Source of the DNA: an uncultured Alphaproteobacteria bacterium
GTDB lineage: Bacteria > Pseudomonadota > Alphaproteobacteria > Rhizobiales > Aestuariivirgaceae
Direction: 5' to 3'
Assembly: GCA_937873445.1 (NCBI GenBank)
Contig: CALMWF010000008.1
Location: forward strand, 1 to 64,000
Length of the DNA: 64,000 nt
The position numbers and the translations under genes are program-made. The stretch's first letter is position 1. The number at the start of each line of letters is the position of its first letter. Of the stretch, positions 57,446 to 64,000 are shown piece by piece. The notes beneath the pieces were generated by a model, which had not been told where the DNA came from, searched no databases, and was given only the letters and a program-made list of their open reading frames with translations.

Positions 57446-58282
57446 ATGCTGCAGAAATTCAAGGTCCTCCTTCCCGCCCGCTTCCGCAAGGATGCGCCCG
57501 TCATTCCCATGATCCGGCTTCACGGAGCCATCGGTATCGGCTCGCCGCTGCGCCCGGCCCTCACCATGAAGGGGGTGGAACCACTCCTCGCCCGCGCCTT
57601 CAAAAAGGGTGTGCCCGCCGTGGCGCTGGCCATCAATTCCCCCGGCGGCTCGGCCGTGCAGTCGGCCCTCATCGCCCGGCGCATCCGCGCATTGGCCGCC
57701 GAGCACGGCATCCGCGTCTTCGCCTTCTGCGAGGATGTGGCGGCCTCCGGCGGCTATTGGCTGGCCAGTGCTGCCGATGAAATCTATGCCGACCCCATGT
57801 CCATTGTCGGCTCCATCGGCGTCATTTCCGCCAGTTTCGGTTTTCAGGATGCCATTGCGAAACTGGGCATCGAGCGCCGCATTCACACGGCGGGCGAATC
57901 CAAGTCCATCCTCGATCCCTTCGAGCCGGAAAAGCCCGAGGATGTGGCCCGCCTCAAGGCCCTTCAGGAAGACGCCCATGCCGTGTTCAAGGACCATGTG
58001 CGCGAGCGCCGCGCCGGAAAATTGCAGGGTGACGAGGCGGAACTGTTTTCCGGTGCCTTCTGGTCGGGCAGGCGCGCCTTGGAACTGGGCCTCATTGACG
58101 GCCTTGGCCACATGGACGAAGTGCTGCGCCATCGTTTCGGCAAGGACATGAAACTCAAAGCCATCGAACCGGCCCAGGGCTTCAGTCTGCGGCGGCTTGG
58201 CATTGGGGCCTCGGGCGAGCTGGCGGATGCCGCCCTGCAGGCGCTGGAGGTGCGCAGCCTGTGGAGCCGCTTTGGCCTCTGA
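57446..58282 (+). CDS. S49 family peptidase (SohB/SppA-like)
   Basis: 278 aa serine peptidase that digests signal peptides or membrane-protein fragments. Oxyanion region INSPGGS, nucleophile Ser101 in CEDVAASGGYW and catalytic Lys153 in GESKSILDPF are all visible. No membrane anchor is evident after the ATG at 57446, which is preceded by GAGGGG. A frame starting at 57368 is not supported. Confidence 0.9.
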   Translation: MLQKFKVLLPARFRKDAPVIPMIRLHGAIGIGSPLRPALTMKGVEPLLARAFKKGVPAVALAINSPGGSAVQSALIARRIRALAAEHGIRVFAFCEDVAASGGYWLASAADEIYADPMSIVGSIGVISASFGFQDAIAKLGIERRIHTAGESKSILDPFEPEKPEDVARLKALQEDAHAVFKDHVRERRAGKLQGDEAELFSGAFWSGRRALELGLIDGLGHMDEVLRHRFGKDMKLKAIEPAQGFSLRRLGIGASGELADAALQALEVRSLWSRFGL

Positions 58283-58366
58283 CCGGGGGCGGCCCAAGGC
58301 CCTGAAACCATGGCGCCAAATTGACGATTCCACCGGCCGGGATTTTGCTTTACGGTGCGCCGCACC

Positions 58367-59278
58367 ATGACGCTCCATCCCACCAAATCCTTTCAGGACC
58401 TGATCCTTACGCTCCATAATTACTGGGGCGAAAAGGGCTGTGTCATTCTCCAGCCCTATGACATGGAAGTGGGCGCCGGCACCTTCCATCCCGCCACCAC
58501 CCTGCGCTCGGTGGGGCCGCGGCCCTGGGCTGCCGCCTATGTGCAGCCCTCGCGCCGGCCCAAGGACGGGCGCTATGGCGAAAATCCCAACCGCCTCCAG
58601 CACTATTACCAGTATCAGGTGATCATCAAGCCGTCGCCGCCCGACCTGCAGACGCTCTATCTCGGCTCGCTCGCGGCAATCGGCATTGACCACACGCTGC
58701 ACGACATCCGCTTCGTCGAGGACGATTGGGAAAGCCCCACGCTGGGCGCCTGGGGCCTTGGCTGGGAAGTGTGGTGCGACGGCATGGAAGTGTCGCAGTT
58801 CACCTATTTCCAGCAGGTCGGCGGGCTTGATTGCAATCCCGTGTCGGGCGAACTCACCTATGGGCTGGAACGTCTGGCCATGTATGTGCAGGGCGTCGAC
58901 AATGTCTATGACCTGAACTTCAACGGCCGGCCGGAGGGCGAAGGCCGCATCAGCTATGGCGATGTCTTCCTGCAGGCCGAGCAGGAATATTCGCGCTTCA
59001 ACTTTGAACATGCCGACACCGAAATCCTGTTCCGCCACTTCAAGGATGCCGAGCAGGAATGCGCCGCCCTGCTCAAGGCCGGTGAAACCGAGGGCCGTCA
59101 CATGCTGGCGCTGCCCGCCTATGACCAGTGCATCAAGGCGTCCCACGCCTTCAACCTGCTGGATGCGCGCGGCGTCATCTCGGTGACCGAGCGCCAGGCC
59201 TATATCCTGCGCGTGCGTGAACTGGCCAAGGGCTGCTGTGTCGCCTGGAGCAGGACGGCAGGCGGGGGAGCACAGTGA
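58367..59278 (+). CDS. glyQ: Glycyl-tRNA synthetase alpha subunit
   Basis: 303 aa class II synthetase alpha chain of the bacterial heterotetramer. [12 protein letters not shown] and the [13 protein letters not shown] block are characteristic, with [15 protein letters not shown] 58367 is chosen over a GTG four codons upstream. Its stop TGA at 59276-59278 is followed at once by a duplicate of the glyS start, the left copy of the cassette repeat. Confidence 0.97.
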   Translation: MTLHPTKSFQDLILTLHNYWGEKGCVILQPYDMEVGAGTFHPATTLRSVGPRPWAAAYVQPSRRPKDGRYGENPNRLQHYYQYQVIIKPSPPDLQTLYLGSLAAIGIDHTLHDIRFVEDDWESPTLGAWGLGWEVWCDGMEVSQFTYFQQVGGLDCNPVSGELTYGLERLAMYVQGVDNVYDLNFNGRPEGEGRISYGDVFLQAEQEYSRFNFEHADTEILFRHFKDAEQECAALLKAGETEGRHMLALPAYDQCIKASHAFNLLDARGVISVTERQAYILRVRELAKGCCVAWSRTAGGGAQ

Positions 59279-59284
59279 TGGCTG
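59277..59284. repeat. Left 8-bp direct repeat of the cassette (GATGGCTG)
   Basis: Overlaps the glyQ stop. The ATG inside it is the abandoned copy of the glyS start, which runs into a 13-codon open frame and then a TAA. Confidence 0.75.
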
Positions 59285-59320
59285 TTTTTTTATTTTTAAT
59301 CAATATATTACCCCATTAAC

Positions 59321-59349
59321 TTGATTTTCATGCCTTTAAACGCTATATA
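59321..59349 (+). promoter_or_regulatory. Sigma70-like promoter of the small RNA
   Basis: TTGATT (59321-59326), exactly 17 nt spacer, TATATA (59344-59349). Transcription should start near 59356, which is the 5' base of the outer RNA stem. Confidence 0.6.
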
Positions 59350-59355
59350 CGTATC

Positions 59356-59420
59356 AACAGTCGAGAGGGCCGCCTTATGCGGTTCGTTAGGCCTCGCGCC
59401 TACTCGGCTGTCTTTCTTTT
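59356..59420 (+). ncRNA. Structured small RNA (three-way junction) preceding the DUF3800 gene
   Basis: A compact fold read directly from the sequence. Outer stem of 9 pairs: 59357-59365 (ACAGTCGAG) with 59403-59411 (CTCGGCTGT), one G-U. Stem 2: 59367-59373 (GGGCCGC) with 59379-59385 (GCGGTTC), loop CTTAT. Stem 3: 59389-59392 (AGGC) with 59398-59401 (GCCT), loop CTCGC. Only 1, 3 and 1 unpaired nt connect the helices. CTTTCTTTTTT follows, as in an intrinsic terminator. Comparative surveys have described several unrelated DUF3800-associated RNA motifs; I cannot tell which, if any, this matches. Confidence 0.75.
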
Positions 59421-59435
59421 TTGGTGGAGGATAGT

Positions 59436-60182
59436 GTGTTCATCCTCTATCTGGACGACGCCGGTTCCGTCGGAAATTCCGCAGATAAACATGTTGTCCT
59501 CGCGGGCGTAGCCCTGTTTGAGAGGCAGGTCCATTTTCTGGATCTAAAACTCAACGAGATTGCGGAGAAGATTTGCCCAGATGATCCACTGGGGTTAGAA
59601 TTTCACGCCAACCATATATTAAACGGGAAGAAGCATTGGCGACGGTTTTCAGACAAGCCCACGAGGCGCCGACATCTAGCAAATGGTCTGTCAGTGATAG
59701 ATAAGTTACAAGGTCATCGTGCACTTTTCGGAGTGGTGGTTGAGAAGGCAGCGGTATCTCCACAAGACGCTATCGAGTATGCGTTTGAACAGATTTGCTC
59801 CAGGTTCGATCAATTTCTCGAGCGAAGAAACCGGTCTTTGAAAAAGGGCGATGCTCGCGAAAAGCAAAGAGGGTTATTGATTTTCGATAAGTCGACTCGG
59901 GAAACTAGGCTCCAGAGTTTAACGAGAGAATTCCGTCGAAATGGGCATACTTGGGGAAAATTGAGAAATTTTGTTGATGTTCCGTTTTTTGTAGACAGCG
60001 AGGCGACCCGAGCAATTCAATATGCTGACATGGTCGCTTATGCGCTATGGCGGAAGTATGAAAAAACTGATGATGCTTTCTTCAAGATCATTGAAACAGC
60101 TTTTGATGCGTGTGGAGGAGTTCGGCATGGCTTGCACATAAAGCAGTGTGGCAAGACTATTCAGGAGCAATCAGATGGCTGA
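59436..60182 (+). CDS. DUF3800 domain-containing protein
   Basis: 248 aa. GTG 59436 is chosen because GGAGG lies 5 nt upstream; TTG 59421 and GTG 59424 overlap the RNA terminator or ribosome site. DUF3800 proteins are predicted to adopt an RNase H-like fold. Likely acidic residues are Asp7/Asp8 (YLDDAG), Glu55 (LEFHANH), Asp151 (LLIFDKS) and Asp198 ([10 protein letters not shown]). Its last codons GAT GGC TGA are the right cassette repeat, overlapping glyS by 8 bp. Codon use is AT-rich, foreign to the neighbours. Function unknown; nuclease activity is an inference. Confidence 0.82.
   Translation: MFILYLDDAGSVGNSADKHVVLAGVALFERQVHFLDLKLNEIAEKICPDDPLGLEFHANHILNGKKHWRRFSDKPTRRRHLANGLSVIDKLQGHRALFGVVVEKAAVSPQDAIEYAFEQICSRFDQFLERRNRSLKKGDAREKQRGLLIFDKSTRETRLQSLTREFRRNGHTWGKLRNFVDVPFFVDSEATRAIQYADMVAYALWRKYEKTDDAFFKIIETAFDACGGVRHGLHIKQCGKTIQEQSDG
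60163..60167 (+). promoter_or_regulatory. Shine-Dalgarno for glyS supplied by the cassette
   Basis: AGGAG with 7-nt spacing before ATG 60175, inside the DUF3800 coding sequence. The insertion therefore brings its own ribosome site for glyS, in place of coupling to glyQ. Confidence 0.7.
60174..60181. repeat. Right 8-bp direct repeat of the cassette (GATGGCTG)
   Basis: Contains the functional glyS ATG at 60175 and encodes the last residues of the DUF3800 protein in another frame. Confidence 0.75.
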
Positions 60183-62250
60183 ACTTCTGCTCGAACTGTT
60201 CTCGGAAGAAATTCCGGCCCGCATGCAGCAAAAGGCGGCCGAGGATCTGAAGGCCCTCATCACCAATGGACTGGTGGAGGCGGGGCTGACCTATGAAGGG
60301 GCGCAGGCCCATGCCACGCCGCGCCGTCTGGTGCTGTCGGTGGAGGGGCTGAACGACAAGGCCGCCGATGTGCGCGAGGAGCGCAAGGGCCCGCGCGTCG
60401 ACGCGCCCCAGCCCGCCATTGACGGCTTTCTGAAATCCACCGGCCTCTCGCTGGACCAGCTCACCGTGCAGGATGACAAGAAGGGCAAGTTCTACATTGC
60501 CGTCATCAACCGGCCGGGCCGCGCCGCACCGGAGATCATCGCCGCCCTGGTGCCCGAGGTGATCCGCAAATTCCCCTGGCCCAAATCCATGCGCTGGGGG
60601 GCGGGCAGCCTGCGCTGGGTGCGTCCGCTCCACTCCATTCTCTGCACCTTTGATGGTGAGGTCGTGGCCTTTGCTGTGGACGGCATTGCGAGCGGCAACA
60701 CCACTCGCGGCCACCGTTTTCTCAGCCCCGGCACCATCACCGCCCGCCGCTTTGCCGACTATGCCCAGAAACTCTTTGACGCGAGGGTGGTGGTGGACGC
60801 CACCGCCCGCGCCGAAACCATCCGCACCGAGGCCAGAAACCTCGCCTTCGCCCAGGGGCTGGAACTGGTCGAGGATGAATCCCTGCTGAAGGAAACCGCC
60901 GGTCTGGTGGAATGGCCCACGGTGCTCATGGGCGTCTTTGACGAGGCCTTCCTCGGTGTGCCGCCGGAGGTCATCATCACCTCCATCAAGAACCATCAGA
61001 AGTGCTTTGCCCTGCGCGACGGCAAGACCGGCAGGCTGGCCAACCGCTATCTCCTCGTCTCCAACATGCTGGCCGCCGACGGCGGCAAGACCATCGTGGC
61101 CGGCAACAACAAGGTGATTGCGGCGCGGCTTTCGGACGCCAAGTTCTTCTGGGATCAGGACCGCAAGACGAAACTGGAAGACCTGCTGCCCAAACTGGAC
61201 ACGGTCACCTTCCATGCCAGTCTGGGGTCGCAGGGTGAGCGGGTGGCACGCCTGCAACAATGGGCCAAGCTTCTTGCCCCGTCGGTGAAGGCTGATGAAA
61301 AGGCGGCGGTGCTTGCCGCGCGCCTCGCCAAGGCCGACCTCAAGACCGGTGTGGTGGAGGAATTCCCCGAGCTGCAGGGCCTGATGGGCAAATACTATGC
61401 CGCCGCCGAAGGCTATGCGCCGGATGTGGCCCAGGCGCTGCAGGACCATTACAAGCCGCAGGGGCCGTCCGACCGGGTGCCGTCCGAGCCGGTGGCCATC
61501 GCCGCCGCCCTGGCTGAAAAGTTCGACACGCTGGTGGGCTTCTGGACCATTGATGAAAAGCCCACCGGCTCCAAGGATCCCTATGCGTTGCGCCGGGCCG
61601 CCCTCGGCGTCATCCGCATTCTGATTGAGAACAATCTGCGCCTGCCGCTGCTCGCCACCTTCAATGACGGCGCGGCATTCTATGGCGCCCAGCGCGGCAA
61701 GGAGTTCATCAAGGATTTCTCCGCCGCCGATCTCCTGTCCTTCTTCGCCGACCGCCTGAAGGTCTATCTGCGCGAGCAGGGGGCGAGACACGATCTCATC
61801 GACGCCGTGTTTGCCCTCGGCAATCAGGATGATCTGCTGATGGTGGTGAAGCGGGTGGAGGCGCTGTCCAGCTTCCTCGCCAGCGATGACGGCAGGAACC
61901 TGCTGGCCGGGGTGAAGCGCGCCGCCAACATTCTCCGCATCGAGGAAAAGAAGGACGGCAAAAGCTATGCCGGCCTGCCGCAGCAGAACCTGCTCATCCA
62001 GGGCGAGGAGAAGACCCTGTTCACCGCCATCAATGCCGCCGCCGCCCAGACCCACAAGGCCATTGGCGCGGAAGACTTCGAGGCGGCCATGAAGGCGCTG
62101 GCCAAGCTCCGTCCGGCGGTTGATGCCTTCTTCGAGCAGGTGACGGTCAATGCCGATGACCCGTCCTTCCGCGAAAACCGGCTGAAACTGCTGAACCGCA
62201 TCCGCGAGGCCACCGCCGAAGTGGCCGACTTCTCCAAGATCGAGGGCTGA
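60175..62250 (+). CDS. glyS: Glycyl-tRNA synthetase beta subunit
   Basis: 691 aa beta chain of the heterotetrameric synthetase, needed for tRNA recognition. The N-terminal [15 protein letters not shown] and the RSLRWVRP-like segment ([14 protein letters not shown]) are typical, and the C-terminal part carries an anticodon-binding region. ATG 60175 lies in the right cassette repeat. In most genomes glyS follows glyQ directly; here 896 bp separate the stop and start. Confidence 0.96.
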   Translation: MAELLLELFSEEIPARMQQKAAEDLKALITNGLVEAGLTYEGAQAHATPRRLVLSVEGLNDKAADVREERKGPRVDAPQPAIDGFLKSTGLSLDQLTVQDDKKGKFYIAVINRPGRAAPEIIAALVPEVIRKFPWPKSMRWGAGSLRWVRPLHSILCTFDGEVVAFAVDGIASGNTTRGHRFLSPGTITARRFADYAQKLFDARVVVDATARAETIRTEARNLAFAQGLELVEDESLLKETAGLVEWPTVLMGVFDEAFLGVPPEVIITSIKNHQKCFALRDGKTGRLANRYLLVSNMLAADGGKTIVAGNNKVIAARLSDAKFFWDQDRKTKLEDLLPKLDTVTFHASLGSQGERVARLQQWAKLLAPSVKADEKAAVLAARLAKADLKTGVVEEFPELQGLMGKYYAAAEGYAPDVAQALQDHYKPQGPSDRVPSEPVAIAAALAEKFDTLVGFWTIDEKPTGSKDPYALRRAALGVIRILIENNLRLPLLATFNDGAAFYGAQRGKEFIKDFSAADLLSFFADRLKVYLREQGARHDLIDAVFALGNQDDLLMVVKRVEALSSFLASDDGRNLLAGVKRAANILRIEEKKDGKSYAGLPQQNLLIQGEEKTLFTAINAAAAQTHKAIGAEDFEAAMKALAKLRPAVDAFFEQVTVNADDPSFRENRLKLLNRIREATAEVADFSKIEG

Positions 62251-62429
62251 GGCGGGGCTTCTCCCGCCTCCCCCTGCCAAATTGGCTTTTAGTGCCACTT
62301 TGGGCATTTGCCCCAAATCAATTCCGGGCTTTCCTCTCCGGGCCTATGATGTGGCTTGACAGGACCGCCGAGGCCCTTGACCGTGGCTGTTGCCAGGTCT
62401 TTGCTGCACTGCACAAGGGGAAGTGAGTC
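62251..62429 (+). other. glyS-ppdK intergenic region
   Basis: 179 bp. Two stem-loops are visible: GGCGGG/CCCGCC at 62251-62268, without a U-tract, and TTTGGG/CCCAAA at 62299-62317. A TTGACA at 62357 lacks a good -10. The ppdK promoter is not identified. Confidence 0.4.
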
Positions 62430-64000
62430 ATGGGACAGAAGCTCGTCTACCGTTTCGGCCAGAAAACCACCGACGGCACTGCCGCCATGAAGGACCTGCT
62501 GGGCGGCAAGGGTGCGAACCTTGCTGAAATGGCCAATCTCGGCCTGCCTGTGCCCCCCGGCTTCACCATCACCACCGAGGTCTGCCGCCGCTTCTACAGC
62601 GCCGGCAACCGCATTCCCGACGGCCTCAAGCCCGAGGTCATGGCGGCCCTCAAACAGGTGGAAGAGGAGGTGGGCGCCACATTCGGCGACAAAGACAATC
62701 CGCTCCTCGTCTCCATCCGCTCCGGCGCCCGCGCCTCCATGCCCGGCATGATGGACACAGTGCTGAACCTCGGCCTCAACGACCAGACGGTGGAGGGCCT
62801 GTCGCGCCATTCCGGGGATGACCGCTTTGCCCAGGACAGCTATCGCCGCTTCATCCAGATGTATTCCTCCGTGGTGCTCAATCTCGACCACGCCGACTTC
62901 GAGGACATTCTCGGCGGCTACAAGGAGGACAAGGGCTACAGCTCGGACACCGAACTGAAGGCGGATGACTGGAAGGCCATCATCGCCCGCTACAAGGAGG
63001 TGGTGGAAAAGCAGACGGAAGCGCCCTTCCCGCAGACCGTGGAAGACCAGCTCTGGGGCGCCATCGGGGCCGTGTTCAAATCGTGGAATTCGGCCCGCGC
63101 CAACACCTACCGCAAGCTCAACAACATTCCCCATGACTGGGGCACGGCGGTCAATGTTCAGGCCATGGTGTTCGGCAACATGGGTGACGGATCGGCCACC
63201 GGCGTGGCCTTCACCCGCAACCCCGCCAATGGCGAAAGGCAGATTTTCGGCGAGTTCCTGATCAACGCCCAGGGCGAAGACGTGGTGGCCGGCATCCGCA
63301 CCCCGCAGAACCTGACGAAAAAGGCGCGCCTTGATTCCGGTTCCGAGGCGCCCAGTCTTGAAGAACTGATGCCGGAACGCTTCGTTGAATTGCGCAAGGC
63401 CTTCGAGACGCTGGAAAAACACTTCCACGACATGCAGGACATGGAGTTCACCATCCAGCAGGGCCGCCTGTGGATGCTTCAGACCCGCAATGGCAAGCGC
63501 ACCACCGCCGCCGCCCTGAAGATTGCCGTGGACATGGCCCATGAGGGCCTGATCGACGAGGAAACGGCGGTCATGCGCATTGATCCGCTCCACCTTGACC
63601 AGTTGCTCCACCCGACGCTGGACCCGCGTGCGCCCCGCGAACTGCTGGGCACTGGCCTTCCCGCCTCGCCGGGGGCGGCCTCGGGCGAAATCGTCTTTGA
63701 CGCCACCGAGGCCGAGCGCCTGCGCGCCATGGACCGCAACGTCATTCTGGTCCGCATTGAAACCACCCCGGAAGACATTCACGGCATGCATGCCTCGGAA
63801 GGTGTGCTGACCACGCGCGGCGGCATGACCAGCCACGCCGCCGTGGTGGCCCGCGGCATGGGCAAGCCCTGCGTGTCGGGGGCCGGCACCATCAAGGTGA
63901 ACTACCGCGAACAGACCCTGACCGCCGGAAACGTAACCCTGCACAAGGGCGACCTCATCACCGTGGACGGCACCACCGGCCAGATCTTCAAGGGCGCGGT
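62430..64000 (+). CDS. ppdK: Pyruvate phosphate dikinase (5' part, cut by window end)
   Basis: The first 523 codons of an enzyme that usually has about 880-890 residues, interconverting pyruvate and PEP. The N-terminal nucleotide-binding domain shows KDLLGGKGANLAEM and RSGARASMPGMMDTVLNLG; the phosphohistidine domain has GGMTSHAAVVARG with His469. The C-terminal PEP-binding domain lies beyond the window. Start ATG 62430 follows AAGGGGAAG. Frame is intact to the edge. Confidence 0.95.
   Translation, partial: MGQKLVYRFGQKTTDGTAAMKDLLGGKGANLAEMANLGLPVPPGFTITTEVCRRFYSAGNRIPDGLKPEVMAALKQVEEEVGATFGDKDNPLLVSIRSGARASMPGMMDTVLNLGLNDQTVEGLSRHSGDDRFAQDSYRRFIQMYSSVVLNLDHADFEDILGGYKEDKGYSSDTELKADDWKAIIARYKEVVEKQTEAPFPQTVEDQLWGAIGAVFKSWNSARANTYRKLNNIPHDWGTAVNVQAMVFGNMGDGSATGVAFTRNPANGERQIFGEFLINAQGEDVVAGIRTPQNLTKKARLDSGSEAPSLEELMPERFVELRKAFETLEKHFHDMQDMEFTIQQGRLWMLQTRNGKRTTAAALKIAVDMAHEGLIDEETAVMRIDPLHLDQLLHPTLDPRAPRELLGTGLPASPGAASGEIVFDATEAERLRAMDRNVILVRIETTPEDIHGMHASEGVLTTRGGMTSHAAVVARGMGKPCVSGAGTIKVNYREQTLTAGNVTLHKGDLITVDGTTGQIFKGA

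Larger units (their letters stand above)
59277..60181 (+). mobile_element. AT-rich DUF3800-plus-RNA cassette inserted between glyQ and glyS
   Basis: About 897 bp of roughly 45% GC or less inside DNA of over 60% GC, bounded by exact 8-bp direct repeats GATGGCTG at 59277-59284 and 60174-60181. Deleting one repeat plus the insert restores a TGATG junction, glyQ stop overlapping glyS start, the usual coupled arrangement. Contents: a promoter, a three-way-junction RNA with U-tract and a DUF3800 gene. No terminal inverted repeats, transposase or att-like site are visible, so how it moved is unknown. Confidence 0.75.

Noticed and set aside
59278-59319. Short open frame starting with the ATG in the left repeat
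   Set aside because: Only 13 codons, mostly Phe/Leu/Ile from an AT-rich run; it is a leftover copy of the glyS start and not a gene.
59356-59420. tRNA-like or T-box-like element upstream of glyS
   Set aside because: Three-way junction lacks the CCA end, anticodon arm and T-box consensus. Its position before a DUF3800 gene fits better.
60157-62316. 719-codon minus-strand open frame
   Set aside because: Shadow of glyS; no ribosome site, no similarity.
62289-63944. 551-codon minus-strand open frame
   Set aside because: Shadow of ppdK, which has intact catalytic motifs on the plus strand.

Overview
The window is a GC-rich (well above 60% by eye), densely coding stretch of an alphaproteobacterial chromosome, most likely from the Hyphomicrobiales (Rhizobiales) or a close relative. 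Evidence for this: the cell-cycle methyltransferase CcrM beside rnhB and mutY, a separate F0 operon atpI-atpB-atpE-atpF'-atpF with the B' subunit, plant-type GshA, an IalB-family protein, DUF4170, dciA-dsbA-smc gene order and a tandem glycine riboswitch before gcvTHP. I found no tRNA, rRNA, CRISPR array or complete insertion sequence. Genus cannot be fixed from what I see.

Layout. 1-7 kb: MaoC-type hydratase and ribF, a reverse-strand set pmbA/ubiA/cysQ-like/DUF4170, then rsmE and gshA. 7-11.6 kb: a TRAP transporter operon (dctP-dctQ-dctM, with a strong hairpin after dctP), an upstream LysR regulator and a 35-codon unannotated gene with its own terminator. 11.7-17.4 kb: reverse-strand operon ialB, tldD, HAD hydrolase, MATE exporter and two DUF937-type proteins, one carrying six short tandem motifs. 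17.6-26.5 kb: threonine synthase, M16 peptidase, GNAT, a large membrane GGDEF/EAL protein behind a hairpin-rich leader, YqgE, an nDsbD-like protein and a peroxiredoxin. 26.5-32.8 kb: rnhA-ispH, then the glycine-riboswitch-controlled glycine cleavage genes. 32.8-35.6 kb: F0 ATP synthase operon with a near-consensus promoter. 35.7-41.8 kb: dciA-dsbA-smc-vanW-HAD. 41.9-48.8 kb: mutY, ccrM, rnhB, a radical SAM protein, an EamA exporter, moaB, LysE exporter and a UDG-like protein. 48.9-58.3 kb: ETF-ubiquinone oxidoreductase, a TadG/vWA protein, a TPR protein, ispE, ispB, trmN6 and an S49 peptidase. 58.4-64 kb: glyQ, an AT-rich inserted cassette, glyS, and ppdK running off the edge.

The standout is the cassette between glyQ and glyS (about 59277-60181). 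It is far more AT-rich than everything around it and is bounded by an exact 8-bp direct repeat (GATGGCTG). That repeat reconstructs an ancestral glyQ-stop/glyS-start overlap (TGATG). The cassette holds a sigma70-like promoter, a short RNA that folds into a clean three-way junction and ends in a U-tract, and a DUF3800 gene (RNase H-like fold) whose 3' end supplies a new Shine-Dalgarno and overlaps the glyS start. Structured RNAs near DUF3800 genes have been reported by comparative genomics, but their function is unknown to me. Here the RNA, the protein and the insertion scar are all visible, which makes this the best candidate for an undescribed mobile RNA-protein system.

The other strong regulatory signal is five CcrM sites (GANTC) within 45 bp in the ccrM leader, next to a CtrA half-site, which points to methylation-based autoregulation. 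The rest is core metabolism: isoprenoid and ubiquinone synthesis (ispH, ispE, ispB, ubiA), thiol redox (gshA, dsbA, nDsbD-like, peroxiredoxin), glycine use (gcvTHP, glyQS) and genome maintenance (smc, mutY, rnhA, rnhB, UDG, dciA).
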